Assembly (NCBI RefSeq): GCF_001598275.1 | Contig: NZ_BCYQ01000003.1 | Coordinates: 21,336-85,335, forward strand | Direction: 5' to 3' | DNA: 64,000 bases | Source: Moraxella oblonga NBRC 102422 | GTDB lineage: Bacteria; Pseudomonadota; Gammaproteobacteria; Pseudomonadales; Moraxellaceae | In this document: in pieces, positions 1 through 10,412 of the stretch | Layout of the letters: every line of letters starts with the position of its first letter | Position numbering within the stretch: the stretch's first letter is position 1 | Translations under genes and position numbers: made by a program | The notes under the pieces: generated by a model | Databases searched by the model: none | What the model saw: the letters and a program-made list of their open reading frames with translations, nothing else | Told to the model about the DNA's origin: nothing

Positions 1-672
1 AATTTTGCAACACTCAAAAAAGACAGTGTCAAAGCTCGCCTTGATGATGGCGTGCTGTGGCTGACCCAGCCCAAACATCCTCATGCTGATAATGGCGAAC
101 GAGAGATTCCCTTTACCAAGACGATTTATATTGACAAATCTGATTTTGAAATCACACCCCCAGATGGTTATAAACGCCTCTCACCAGAAAATTCCGAGAT
201 TCGCCTGCGTAATAGTTATGTGCTAAAAGTGGAGGAGCATATTTGCGATGAGCGTGGCGAGGTGATGGAGCTTATTGCCACCATTGACGAAAAAACGCTT
301 GGCAATAACCCCGAAGGTCGCAAAGTCAAAGGTGTGATTCATTGGGTATCTGCCACACATGGTGTGCCTGCCACTGTACGACTTTATGAACATCTGCTTT
401 TTGAAGATGATGAAATTTCAGAAGAATACATCAACAACATCAAGGCACAAAATCCAGATGTAGATGATGATACGTTATGGGTTTTAACACACATCAATCC
501 CAACTCTGTACAAATCATCAATGCTGTGGTTGAGCCATCATTGGCACAGGCAAATCCTGATGAAAAATTCCAGTTTGAACGTGAAAGCTACTTTGTGGCG
601 GATAGGGTGGAGCATACTGCCGACAAGCCTGTATTTAATCAGATTGTTGGGTTAAAAGACGGATTTAAATAA
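1..672 (+). CDS. glnS: Glutamine--tRNA ligase, C-terminal part (5' partial)
   Basis: The reading frame is open from the first base, so the gene begins outside the window and about 223 C-terminal residues are present. The enzyme charges tRNA-Gln with glutamine in the cytoplasm. The segment matches the two-barrel anticodon-binding region of GlnRS/GluRS-type enzymes, including the stretch VKGVIHWVSATHGVPATVRL followed by an acidic YEHLLFEDDE run. The Rossmann catalytic domain with HIGH and KMSKS lies upstream and is not visible. A rho-independent terminator follows directly, so this is the last gene of its transcript. Confidence 0.93.
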   Translation, partial: NFATLKKDSVKARLDDGVLWLTQPKHPHADNGEREIPFTKTIYIDKSDFEITPPDGYKRLSPENSEIRLRNSYVLKVEEHICDERGEVMELIATIDEKTLGNNPEGRKVKGVIHWVSATHGVPATVRLYEHLLFEDDEISEEYINNIKAQNPDVDDDTLWVLTHINPNSVQIINAVVEPSLAQANPDEKFQFERESYFVADRVEHTADKPVFNQIVGLKDGFK

Positions 673-679
673 AATAAAC

Positions 680-706
680 AAGGGAAATGATAAATTTCCC
701 TTTTTT
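680..706 (+). terminator. Rho-independent terminator of glnS
   Basis: A short GC-containing stem (AAGGGAAAT pairing with ATTTCCCTT around a small loop) is followed by a T-rich run, just after the glnS stop codon. Confidence 0.8.
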
Positions 707-728
707 GTTTTTTTAAATTTTTAAAAAC

Positions 729-762
729 AAAAAACCAAACTCCATATTGAGTTTGGTTTTTT
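729..762 (-). terminator. Rho-independent terminator of the rlpA-like gene
   Basis: A perfect 14-bp inverted repeat (AAAAAACCAAACTC / GAGTTTGGTTTTTT) has a 6-nt loop. It lies just past the stop of the minus-strand rlpA-like gene. The flanking A/T runs let it work in both directions, so it may also back up the glnS terminator. Confidence 0.8.
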
Positions 763-773
763 TAATCAATTAT

Positions 774-1340
774 TTAGGGGTTATCCACACGTTCAATCAC
801 AACATTGCTAATGTCTTTTAGGTCAATCCTTTGGGCAGCACCATAAGATAAATCCAATGTACGGCTACTTTGTGGGCGGTCATTGACACGCACCACCACA
901 GATTTACCATTGTCTTTGTTAGTAACCTTGATGTAGCAGTTCATGGGCAGGCTAGAATGAGCCGCTGTCAGAGCATTCATATCAAAGGTCTCACCACTGG
1001 CGGTGGGTTTGCCGTGAAATTGGCGACCATACCAAGAAGCAATGCCATTTTGCTTAAATTTACTGACCGCACTAGACGCTACCGCCGTCAATTGGTGAAT
1101 GACATCGCCATCACTCTCCTTTTTGGCGACTGGTTGACTGGCAAGCACGCTATTTAATGCCAAAGATGTGGGCTGGCGTGCCTGTTTTACCAAATTTGAG
1201 GCGTTATTGTGTTGACTGGTTAATTCGCCCAATACCTTATCAATGTCTGTGTTATTTGCGTTGTTGGCGTAAGCAGACAATTGTAGGCTTGCTCCAATAA
1301 TACTGGCAAAACCAATCTTTTTTAAATTGTCATATTTCAT
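774..1340 (-). CDS. rlpA: RlpA-family septal ring lytic transglycosylase-like protein
   Basis: A secreted protein of about 188 residues. The chosen ATG begins MKYDNLKK and leads into a hydrophobic signal segment ending near LSAYA; an upstream TTG in the same frame is less likely. The C-terminal half is a double-psi beta-barrel: GIASWYG near residue 100, then GKPTASGETFD, and VVVRVNDRPQ followed by LDLSYGAAQRI. RlpA proteins of this type cleave glycan strands lacking stem peptides at the division septum. There is no C-terminal SPOR domain, so this is a short form. It lies downstream of rodA on the same strand, which fits a cell-wall role. Catalytic activity is inferred from the family. Confidence 0.85.
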   Translation of the reverse strand: MKYDNLKKIGFASIIGASLQLSAYANNANNTDIDKVLGELTSQHNNASNLVKQARQPTSLALNSVLASQPVAKKESDGDVIHQLTAVASSAVSKFKQNGIASWYGRQFHGKPTASGETFDMNALTAAHSSLPMNCYIKVTNKDNGKSVVVRVNDRPQSSRTLDLSYGAAQRIDLKDISNVVIERVDNP

Positions 1341-1414
1341 CAACAAATACCTATTTTATAAAGGGGTTATTATTAATATAACCCATTTTATAAAAATAGT
1401 CAAATTCATGTCTG

Positions 1415-2560
1415 TTATGGAATGTTTCGGTGTGTATGTATGCACGTTAATAAACCAAATCCCGCCATCAGTGTAACAATCGCCGTACCGCCATAACTGA
1501 TGAACGGTAGGGGTACACCCACCACAGGTAAAAGACCACCTACCATGCCCATATTAACAAAAATATACACAAAAAATGATAATGTCAATGCACCGCCAAG
1601 TAAACGGCAATAAATATCAGGATTGACAAAGGCAATATAAAAAGAACGAATCAGTAAACAAGCATACAAAAATAATAAAAATATCACGCCCACAAAGCCA
1701 AATTCTTCACTAAATGCCGCCACAATAAAATCTGTATGACCTTCTGGCAAAAAATGTAAATGCGACTGTGTACCCTCCAAATAGCCCTTGCCCATCAGAC
1801 CTCCAGAACCGATGGCGGTTTTGGATTGAATAATGTTCCAGCCTGCCCCCAACGAATCAGCTTCGGGATTCATGAGTGTTAAGACCCTTGTTTTTTGATA
1901 ATCATGCATGAGATAATGCCACATAATCCACAAAAATGGCACAAGCAATGTCAATGCACCGCCAATAAACCACCAAGGCAATCCTGCCAAAAACAAGACA
2001 AATGCCCCACTTGCCATGACTAAAATCGATGTTCCTAAATCAGGTTCTTTGGCAATAAGCACCACTGGCACAATGATGATTGCAAGGGTGGTTAAGATGG
2101 TATTTAAGTTGGGTGGTAATTCTCGCTTGGATAAATACCATGCACACATCATGGGCATACCAAGTTTCATAAACTCAGATGGCTGAACACTACCAAATCC
2201 AGGTATGTCAATCCAACGTTTTGCCCCCATTCGCACCTCACCAATCAGCTCTACCAATACCAATGAAAACAATCCTAGCACATAAAAAATAGGCGTGAGT
2301 GTGCGATAAAAATTCGGTGGAATTTGAGCCATCATCGCCATGACCACAAAAGCAATGCCATAACTCACCATTTGACGAGTAATCATCGCCATATCCTGAG
2401 TGGAGGCACTGTACAATACTGTCAAGCCGATAAAACAGATACTCAAAAGCAATAAAGTCAGCCAGGGGTCAATATGAATGCGTTGCCACAGATTGTTTTC
2501 TGTGTCTTTGCTAACAAAGTGATGGCTTTGCCGAGAAAAGCGGTACTGTTGATTGGTCAT
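1415..2560 (-). CDS. rodA: Rod shape-determining peptidoglycan polymerase RodA
   Basis: A 381-residue SEDS-family polytopic inner-membrane protein with roughly ten membrane segments. RodA polymerises lipid II into glycan strands for lateral wall growth together with a class B PBP (PBP2). Visible family signatures are LYSAS in the first helix, a KRWIDIPGFGSVQPSEFMKL loop, KEPDLGTS, HTDFIVAAFSEEFGF containing the catalytic Asp region, and the C-terminal PVVGVPLPFISYGGT. Length and motif order fit RodA better than FtsW, mainly because the gene is not in a dcw cluster. It is followed on the same strand by the RlpA-like gene after about 75 bp, a common pairing. Confidence 0.92.
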   Translation of the reverse strand: MTNQQYRFSRQSHHFVSKDTENNLWQRIHIDPWLTLLLLSICFIGLTVLYSASTQDMAMITRQMVSYGIAFVVMAMMAQIPPNFYRTLTPIFYVLGLFSLVLVELIGEVRMGAKRWIDIPGFGSVQPSEFMKLGMPMMCAWYLSKRELPPNLNTILTTLAIIIVPVVLIAKEPDLGTSILVMASGAFVLFLAGLPWWFIGGALTLLVPFLWIMWHYLMHDYQKTRVLTLMNPEADSLGAGWNIIQSKTAIGSGGLMGKGYLEGTQSHLHFLPEGHTDFIVAAFSEEFGFVGVIFLLFLYACLLIRSFYIAFVNPDIYCRLLGGALTLSFFVYIFVNMGMVGGLLPVVGVPLPFISYGGTAIVTLMAGFGLLTCIHTHRNIP

Positions 2561-2705
2561 AAGAAATTAGGGGCTTAAATGGCTTAAAATGTTACTAAGT
2601 ATCATTTGTCTGCAATAAAAGTACACAAACAAACGCATTATTCTAATCCATATTTAATAATTTTGGTAGTATAATAGTACATATTACCATTTTATGCGAT
2701 TTGTT

Positions 2706-3527
2706 ATGAAAAAATATTGTGCCACTTTGCTGTTGTTATCCTTGCCTCTCACCACTCATGCAGGTCTTTTTTCATGGAACAACAAAAAGCAAGAAACTGC
2801 CTCTACACATACACCCTCTCCAATCATTGCACAAACATCAGTAACACCCAAACCAAACAACCAAGTGCAGTTTGACGACCATGACCATGATGGACATAGC
2901 CATGAGATAGAGCGTCAGGTAGGCACAGAAGCTGATTATCAAAAATGGCTCAATGAACGTGCTTATAACCGCCAAATTGCTACCGAATATCAACGTTTTT
3001 TGACCTATTATTTGGGTGCAAACAATGTGCCGCCAATGCGTGAGCTTTTAACCACCGCTCGTTCATGGCAAGAATGTGGTTATGACCCTTATCAAGTACC
3101 GCCCAAAGAACTGTGGGGGCAAATGTTACCCACCATTCGTCTTTATAATGAATTACGTCAGCGTGGTATTTTGCCAGCCAACACTCAGATTCGCTCTGTC
3201 TATCGCAATCCAGACCTTAACCGTTGTGCAGGCGGGGCAGTCGGAAGTAAGCACATGACCAATGGTGCGATGGATATTTGGGTGCCTGATTATGAAGTGG
3301 GTAGTTGGCAGTTGTATAATGTACAAAACAAACTGTGTCAGTTTTGGATTGCTAATGGTGAGAGACACCGTTTTGGGCTTGGGATTTATGCCACAGGGGC
3401 GATACACTTAGATACACAAGGTTATCGTAAATGGGGCGGACAATTTTCCCAGTTGGGTTCGCCATGTCGTTATAACCCACCAAAACCTGAAAAATTGTAT
3501 ATTGATGGGCAAGGTTGGTCGGAATAA
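2706..3527 (+). CDS. M15-family D,D-carboxypeptidase-like secreted protein
   Basis: About 273 residues. The start at MKKYCATLL gives a clean signal peptide ending THA-G; an in-frame ATG 12 bases upstream is also possible. After a His/Asp-rich linker (near residues 55-70) comes a domain with the peptidase M15 zinc signature: KHMTNGAMDIWV near residues 180-192 (first His and Asp) and AIHLDTQG near 231-238 (second His). M15 enzymes hydrolyse peptide bonds in wall stem peptides. The C-terminal codons run straight into the truncated acnD relic, so the gene's 3' edge sits at a deletion or recombination junction. Substrate is not predictable from sequence. Confidence 0.75.
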   Translation: MKKYCATLLLLSLPLTTHAGLFSWNNKKQETASTHTPSPIIAQTSVTPKPNNQVQFDDHDHDGHSHEIERQVGTEADYQKWLNERAYNRQIATEYQRFLTYYLGANNVPPMRELLTTARSWQECGYDPYQVPPKELWGQMLPTIRLYNELRQRGILPANTQIRSVYRNPDLNRCAGGAVGSKHMTNGAMDIWVPDYEVGSWQLYNVQNKLCQFWIANGERHRFGLGIYATGAIHLDTQGYRKWGGQFSQLGSPCRYNPPKPEKLYIDGQGWSE

Positions 3528-4308
3528 TTGGCGTGAAAAGTCCACCTATATCCGCCGTCCACCCTATTGGGAGGGAGCATTGGCAAAAGAATGTGAACTT
3601 AAAAACTTACGACCGCTTGCCATTTTGCCTGATAATATTACCACCGACCATTTGTCGCCCTCTAATGCCATTGTCAAAAATTCAGCCGCAGGCGAGTACC
3701 TTGCCAAAATGGGCGTGCCAGAGGAAGATTTTAACTCTTATGCCACACACCGAGGCGACCATTTGACCGCACAAAGAGCGACTTTGGCAAATCCAAAACT
3801 CTTTAATGAAATGGTCAAAAACGCTGATGGTACAATCAAACAAGGCTCACTGGCACGAGTTGAACCAGATGGCACAGTGATGAGAATGTGGGAGGCAATA
3901 GAAACTTATATGAACCGCTCACAACCTCTTATCATCATTGCAGGGGCGGATTATGGGCAAGGGTCAAGCCGAGACTGGGCGGCAAAAGGCGTGCGTTTGG
4001 CTGGCGTGGAAGTGATTGTGGCAGAAGGCTTTGAACGCATTCACCGCACCAATTTGGTGGGAATGGGCGTGTTGCCGCTGCAATTTATAAACGGTCAAAA
4101 TCGCCATACCCTTAACTTAGATGGTACAGAAATTTATGCGGTACAAGGGGAAATTTCAGCTCGCTGTGAATTAGAGCTTGTCATTGAACGCAAAAATGGC
4201 GATATTGAAAAAGTGCCTGTCTTATGCCACCTAGATAGCGATGTGAAAACTTATAAGGCGGGGGGGGGGGGCGTGTTAAGGGAGTTTGCGAGTAAATTCC
4301 TAAGTTAA
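3526..4308 (+). pseudogene. acnD: 5'-truncated Fe/S-dependent 2-methylisocitrate dehydratase
   Basis: This open frame encodes only the C-terminal ~255 residues of an aconitase-family enzyme of the AcnD type, which acts in the 2-methylcitrate cycle of propionate breakdown. Diagnostic stretches are STYIRRPPYWEGAL, ILPDNITTDHLSPSNAI, SYATHRGDHLTAQRAT, and GADYGQGSSRDWAAKGVRL with ERIHRTNLVGMGVLPL. The N-terminal ~600 residues, including the iron-sulfur cysteines, are missing, so it cannot be an active dehydratase. It joins the M15 gene with a small overlap and no spacer. Near the end a G12 run inserts extra glycines where the family has AGGVL. No other prp genes are nearby. Confidence 0.85.
4260..4271. 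repeat. Poly-G tract (G12)
   Basis: Twelve consecutive G lie within the last codons of the acnD relic. The run is long enough to slip during replication. Here it would only alter the tail of a dead gene. Confidence 0.9.
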
Positions 4309-4426
4309 TAGGCGTAAGAAATTGTGGTATAATCGACAGATAGCGTGGTGCTGTCTGTCAGTTAAAATAGATAGTGATTGTTGTAGAATAATTTTGCCAT
4401 GGTACTATCCAATCAAAGGTGATGAA

Positions 4427-6275
4427 ATGAAACTTAAAAATATTGTCATAAAAAGATTCCGTTCTATCAATGATATTAAACTAGAAATTGATACCAATCA
4501 TAATTTTATTAGTATTTGTGGAGCTAATAATGTTGGAAAAACAAATGTATTGCGTGCATTGAATTTATTTTTTAATCCAAATAGCTATATCTTTGATAAA
4601 GACACTCCGTATTTAAAACAGAATACAAGAGGAGGGTCTATAGCGACGGAAATTCAGTTGCAATTTGACGATGGTACAGAATACAAGAGGAGGGTCTATA
4701 GCGACGGAAATTCAGTTGCAATTTGACGATGGTAATGGAAAAACATACGAATTAATCAGAAATATTGAGAAAAAAGATGGTAAAATTAATATAGAAAGCA
4801 AATGCACTTTAATTAATAAAGTTGGTAAAAATACTTCAAAAAGTAGTTTACCAGAAAGTAAATTTAATGAAATATTAAAGAATATTGCATTCTTTTATAT
4901 TCCAGCTATTAATATTTCCTTTCCTGATTTAATTAATATTATTATTAATGATGTATATGAAATTGAATTTGATAAATCTAGGTTTTCTGGTCTTAAAGGG
5001 GAGCTAAAAGATTCTTTTGAAAAATACAATAAAGGATTAATAGACGTTTTAAGTAAATTGGCAGAGGAAATAAACCCACTTTTTGAAAGATTTAATGAAA
5101 ATTGGTCTGTTGAGTTTAAAAGTAATGCGGAAGTGAAAAAATTCCAAGATTTAATATCAGCGGATATTAGTTTTCATATTAATGATAAAGCTGGTTTTAA
5201 CAATGATACAAAGGGTTCTGGTTTGCAAAAATTAGGATTTATACTATTGCATCAAAAAATTATTGAGAAACTATCTAGAAAACATGTTATTTTTTGTATT
5301 GATGAACCAGATGCTTTTTTACATAGAGGACTTCAATTAAAACTCAAAACTATTCTATATGATATAGCTAAAAAGCATCAAGTAATTGTTACTACTCATT
5401 CTCCTGAGTTTATAGATTATTCCAGTTTAAGAAATGTGATTCTATTAGATCAAGAAATTAGTGAAGAAAAATTTTATAAGAGAACCCAAACTTATATTAA
5501 CCCTATTAATACAATTGCCATAGATTTATCGCAAGAAGATGGTGCGAAAAAAATTAGAGAATACCTAGGTCTTGAGGAAGATAAAACAGATCTATTAGAC
5601 CAGTATAACATTTTCGTTGAAGGAGAATGCGACAAAAAATACATTACTGAATTATGTCAGTTCTTTGGGATAAAAAACAAAAGAATTTTTTCAATAAATT
5701 CAGTTGATAAATATGACGTTCAGCTACAGTTCTATGATGATTGGTATGCTAATTTGCAAAAGAAACCTCATATCCTTGTGTTATTTGACAATGATAGTGC
5801 TGGTAGAGAAAGTTACAAATTGATTAAACGAAAGACTTTTAAAAATATTCAAGTTGATTGTCAATTTATTCCTAATGTTTATGGTGAGTTACCAGATCTG
5901 GAAAATTTACAAAAAGTGAAAAGTAACTTAGAAATAGAAGATTTTATCTACCCTGAATTATTTTTTCAACTATCTATGCTGATACTAAATGAAAAAACAA
6001 ATTTATCTAAATTTAATTTTAAAGAATTAGATAAATATTTACAAAATAAGAGTTTTGCAAATGATGGTATCTTGGCCATTATGGATTTGTTATTAAAAAG
6101 CAAAAATCCTGATGGTTTAGGTTCTCTAAGTTTTTCCTCTCCAAATATGAAAGGTGGAGTTGCATCAAAATTGAATGTATCTGGCAATCTTAAGATTACA
6201 AATATATTAAATGAAGCTAATAAAAAATATCCTGAAGTTAAAAAATTTTTAATGCAGATAATGAGTAAAAATTAA
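4427..6275 (+). pseudogene. OLD-family ATP-dependent endonuclease, disrupted by a 58-bp duplication
   Basis: A protein of about 596 residues would result if one copy of the internal 58-bp repeat were absent. As it stands, translation from ATG 4427 (AAAGGTGA ribosome site) runs out of frame and stops near 4726 after 99 codons. N-terminal features are an SMC/OLD-like ATPase: KRFRSINDIKLEI, then Walker A GANNVGKTN near residues 32-40. The second half has ABC-type signature and Walker B regions (FCIDEPDAFLH, then VTTHSPEF). A Toprim domain follows, with FVEGECDKKYI and LVLFDNDSAGRES. OLD nucleases are anti-phage proteins. No UvrD-like GajB partner is present. The gene is far more AT-rich than its neighbours, which suggests horizontal acquisition. 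Confidence 0.85.
4618..4733 (+). repeat. Perfect 58-bp tandem duplication inside the OLD gene
   Basis: Positions 4618-4675 are repeated exactly at 4676-4733; the unit begins ACAGAATACAAG and ends GACGATGGT. Because 58 is not a multiple of three, the second copy shifts the reading frame. Removing one copy restores a single frame of 597 codons from 4427 to 6275. Confidence 0.97.
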
Positions 6276-6320
6276 TAAAAGTAAGATGATTGATATATAC
6301 TATTAAAAATTCACCAAAAC

Positions 6321-6337
6321 GGTGCGTTCTACGCACC
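6321..6337. repeat. Small palindromic repeat (GGTGCGT-TCT-ACGCACC)
   Basis: A 7-bp perfect inverted repeat with a 3-nt loop, flanked by CACCCTACA. Similar GTAGGGTGCGT...ACGCACC modules are dispersed intergenic repeats in many bacterial genomes. It lies between the OLD gene and the IS1-type relic. Confidence 0.6.
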
Positions 6338-6493
6338 CTACACTCCACACTAAAAGGAATAAGGAACTTAAAATGCAAACCCCAATCCCAGCCACTTATC
6401 TTATATGCGTCGTGGCAGTGTCTTAGCATATTCTGACATACAATTGCCCTAGATTGGTAAGTTTAAGCTTGTAATTTTTATTAAAAATGCCAA

Positions 6494-6531
6494 AATAAGA
6501 CCTAAATTTCATCTAGAATTTAGGTCTTATT
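6494..6531. repeat. Strong 15-bp-arm hairpin at the edge of the IS1-type relic
   Basis: AATAAGACCTAAATT (6494-6508) is exactly complementary to AATTTAGGTCTTATT (6517-6531), with an 8-nt loop. It may be a terminator or a decayed IS boundary; it directly abuts the transposase relic. Confidence 0.7.
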
Positions 6532-6532
6532 A

Positions 6533-6785
6533 CAATGAAACCTTTACCCTTGCTGACCTGTTCTAGTATCATACTGTCAGCAATGCTACAACCACGAGCC
6601 AACATTAGGTGTATTTTGCCATCTATGCAAGCTTGGCAACCTTTGTAAGTAAGCTGTCAATGATGAACAAACCGTCGGTGGCAGTGTTTACAAAAATAGT
6701 TCTGCTTACCATAGCTTTTTATGCCATTTTTCTTTATACTAGCAGATAGGCAACTTGAGCAAGTAATGGTAATTTGTGTCTTCAT
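6533..6785 (-). pseudogene. IS1-type transposase (InsA-like) N-terminal relic
   Basis: Reading the minus strand from the ATG at 6785 gives MKTQITITCSSCLSASIKKN, then GIKSYGKQNYFCKHCHRRFV. This is a zinc-ribbon typical of IS1-family InsA. An in-frame TGA follows, and then the frame resumes with QLTYKGCQACIDGKIHLML and decays before the helix-turn-helix is complete. No InsB catalytic part and no clear terminal inverted repeats remain. It is a dead fragment. Apart from this relic and the small hairpins, nothing coding is seen in the 600-bp gap between the OLD gene and purB. Confidence 0.75.
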
Positions 6786-6880
6786 AACCCTAAATTACTA
6801 ACTTTTGTTCAAGTTGCCTTTTTAGTTTTTGTTACAGCATACTTTTTGTATGAGTACCTATTTTTAAATAAGGTTAAAAA

Positions 6881-8278
<1,398 letters not shown>

Positions 8279-8303
8279 TTAAAAATGTAATGGTTAAAAA
8301 TAA

Positions 8304-8326
8304 AAACCCACCAAATAGGCGGGCTT
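8304..8326 (-). terminator. Terminator of the L,D-transpeptidase gene
   Basis: On the minus strand AAGCCCGCC pairs with GGTGGGTTT around a 5-nt loop, with two G-U wobbles, and is followed by a T-rich run. It lies 12 bp past the stop codon. Confidence 0.6.
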
Positions 8327-8337
8327 TTGGCTTAAAA

Positions 8338-9633
8338 CTACTTAATCTCAACAGTAGCACCAACATCAATCACAGAAGAAAGTTCTAGAACATCCCAGTT
8401 GGTTAGACGCACACAACCAAGCGAGGACTGACGGCTAATACCCTCTGGCATGGGCGAGCCATGAATGCCATAAGAAGGCTTGTTTAGACCCATCCATACC
8501 ACGCCCACAGGGCTGTTTGGTCCAGGTGGTAGGATATAGCTTTTTGGATTTTCGCTGTCCTTGTCTACTGTTGCTTTATAATGTGGCATTTTTACTTTAT
8601 TGACAATCTTGTAAGTACCGCCCGGCGTATTGCTGGCTGCACCGCCTACGGTGGTAGGATAGGCTGCGACCAATTTGTCGCCATTGTAGGCATATAGGAT
8701 TTTTTCGCTACGGTCAGCAATCACACGAGTGATTTTACCGCTAAATGGTTTGCCTGTATTAATGACTGTAATGGTCTCGCCTGCGACAAATTTTTTATTA
8801 GGATTTAGTTTTTTAAGATAACCTACGTCCATATGAAAACGCTCACCAAACATCTCTACGATGTTCTCATAATAAAGCCCTTTGACTTTGGAGCGTTCTT
8901 CGGCACTTGCTGGCAGTCTAGCAAATCTATTGTTTACATCTTCTTGGGTGATGGTGTAGGATACAAGTGCAGGCTGACTGGCAGGGATATTGGCGGTCAA
9001 TGCCTTCCAAGTGGCCTCGTCCATTTTGCCAGTGGCTGGCAAGCCTTTGATTTTTTGGAAATTGGTTAACGCTTTTTTGCTGTTCATGCCCCAACCACCA
9101 TCAATAGGACCTGGTGAAGCATGATTCCAGTCAAGTAACACCTGTAATTTAACCGTCATGGCAGAGTTGACTTTCATGTTGGGCGACCAAACAGATTCAT
9201 TGACTGCCTTCGCATACTCAGACAGATTGACGGTGGTATGACGTTTACCATCTTTTTCAATACTGTTGATGGCGGTATCATCAACTTTGGTTGGTGTGGT
9301 TGGGATTTCTACATCACCACTGCTGATATCTGCTTCTTCGGGGGTTGTGGTGGTGTTGACATCTTCAACGGTATCATTAGTCTCAAAAGACACTTCACTT
9401 TCACCATCGCCAAAAGAAACAGTCGTATCTAAAACGCCTGCTGTGGCAATGGTATGGTCAGTTGTGGTAGATGTGTCTTTGGCAAGAGCTTCTTTGAGCT
9501 TTTTAAAGCGTTGTTTTTTGGTATGTTCGGTTGTCTCTACACTTTCCAAAGGGTTGGCAACAGCTTGGTGAGCCATCAACCCAATATTAAGTGCAACAAT
9601 CAATGACAATGTGGTCTTGGTAAAAGTTTTCAT
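8338..9633 (-). CDS. L,D-transpeptidase (YkuD) with peptidoglycan-binding domain
   Basis: A 431-residue exported protein. The signal peptide is MKTFTKTTLSLIVALNIGLM through HQAVA. A Thr/Glu/Asp-rich low-complexity linker follows (about residues 30-140). A PG_binding_1-like domain comes next (LQVLLDWNHASPGPIDGGWG, then GLPATGKMDEATW), then a LysM-like segment (GERFHMDVGYLKKLNPNKKF). The C-terminal YkuD domain has GIHGSPMPEGISRQSSLGCV with R after it, containing the catalytic His and SxGC(V)R Cys near residues 390-408. Such enzymes form 3-3 crosslinks or attach proteins to peptidoglycan in the periplasm. Which of these it does cannot be told from sequence. Confidence 0.88.
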   Translation of the reverse strand: MKTFTKTTLSLIVALNIGLMAHQAVANPLESVETTEHTKKQRFKKLKEALAKDTSTTTDHTIATAGVLDTTVSFGDGESEVSFETNDTVEDVNTTTTPEEADISSGDVEIPTTPTKVDDTAINSIEKDGKRHTTVNLSEYAKAVNESVWSPNMKVNSAMTVKLQVLLDWNHASPGPIDGGWGMNSKKALTNFQKIKGLPATGKMDEATWKALTANIPASQPALVSYTITQEDVNNRFARLPASAEERSKVKGLYYENIVEMFGERFHMDVGYLKKLNPNKKFVAGETITVINTGKPFSGKITRVIADRSEKILYAYNGDKLVAAYPTTVGGAASNTPGGTYKIVNKVKMPHYKATVDKDSENPKSYILPPGPNSPVGVVWMGLNKPSYGIHGSPMPEGISRQSSLGCVRLTNWDVLELSSVIDVGATVEIK

Positions 9634-9725
9634 TGGTCAATCACTTCAATATCAATCAAAATAAATTTTGCTATTATCCCCAAAATTCTTGCAAATAGCA
9701 AGCGTATTTGGTGCATTTTTGTTGT

Positions 9726-10412
9726 TTATTTAACCAGCTCAATCACGCCTGCGATTTGGTAGCTGATTCGGCTCTCGCCTGCCTCAAATTCTTGGGGAGC
9801 AACTTTTGCTGAGGTGACACTTTCATTCATTGCCATCATGGGTCTGGCATGATTTGAAAATACATCAACATGGTTTAATTCAACTTTAACCAAACGATAG
9901 TCTTTTGCCCCAAAATTTTGGCTAACAAAGGAGGCTTCTTGTTGAAAATCAGCAATGGCTTCACTCATGATGTCTTTTTTGTGTTTTTTCTTGGTGGTAT
10001 CTGACACACCAAAACTCAAATTGTCAATGGTCATGTATTCTTGTAGTTTGGCAATAAACTCGCTTGCTTCGTTAAAATCTTGGCTAGTAACATCAACGGT
10101 AGCCTGACCTGTATGACCGATGATTTTACCAGTACTGTTATAGCGTGGATAAGTGTGCTGACTGCCTGTGGTAACTTTGACATTGGGGTATTTTTTAGCC
10201 AATGCAGTTGCTTGGTTGAGTGTATTATTTAGAGTGTTGGCAAGCGTTTTGACATCACCAGCTTGGGCAGTTTTACTGAGTGTGGCTTGTAGCTCGTCAT
10301 TGGGCAAGGTTTTTTCAATTTGAGTGGAAAAGCTAATTTGGTTGTAATGCTGTTCAGCCAACGCAGGCGTGGCAAATACCGCCAAAATCAAAGGTAAATA
10401 CATTCTCATCAT
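9726..10412 (-). CDS. SIMPL domain (DUF541) periplasmic protein
   Basis: About 228 residues with a signal peptide ending ATPALA. The ATG used here follows a GGAG at 3-6 nt spacing; an upstream in-frame ATG (three codons earlier) overlaps that ribosome site and is less likely. The mature part shows the DUF541/SIMPL pattern: repeated long helices with NNTLNQATALAKKYPNVKVT, a GQATVDVTSQDF strand, and YMTIDNLSFGVSDTTKK. Members are periplasmic or outer-membrane-associated and sometimes linked to oxidative stress, but no biochemical role is established. The gene is monocistronic, divergent from glnA. Confidence 0.75.
   Translation of the reverse strand: MMRMYLPLILAVFATPALAEQHYNQISFSTQIEKTLPNDELQATLSKTAQAGDVKTLANTLNNTLNQATALAKKYPNVKVTTGSQHTYPRYNSTGKIIGHTGQATVDVTSQDFNEASEFIAKLQEYMTIDNLSFGVSDTTKKKHKKDIMSEAIADFQQEASFVSQNFGAKDYRLVKVELNHVDVFSNHARPMMAMNESVTSAKVAPQEFEAGESRISYQIAGVIELVK

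Noticed and set aside
9238..9571. Plus-strand frames rich in Ser/Val/Thr opposite the L,D-transpeptidase linker
   Set aside because: They mirror the low-complexity Thr/Glu/Asp linker of the real gene.
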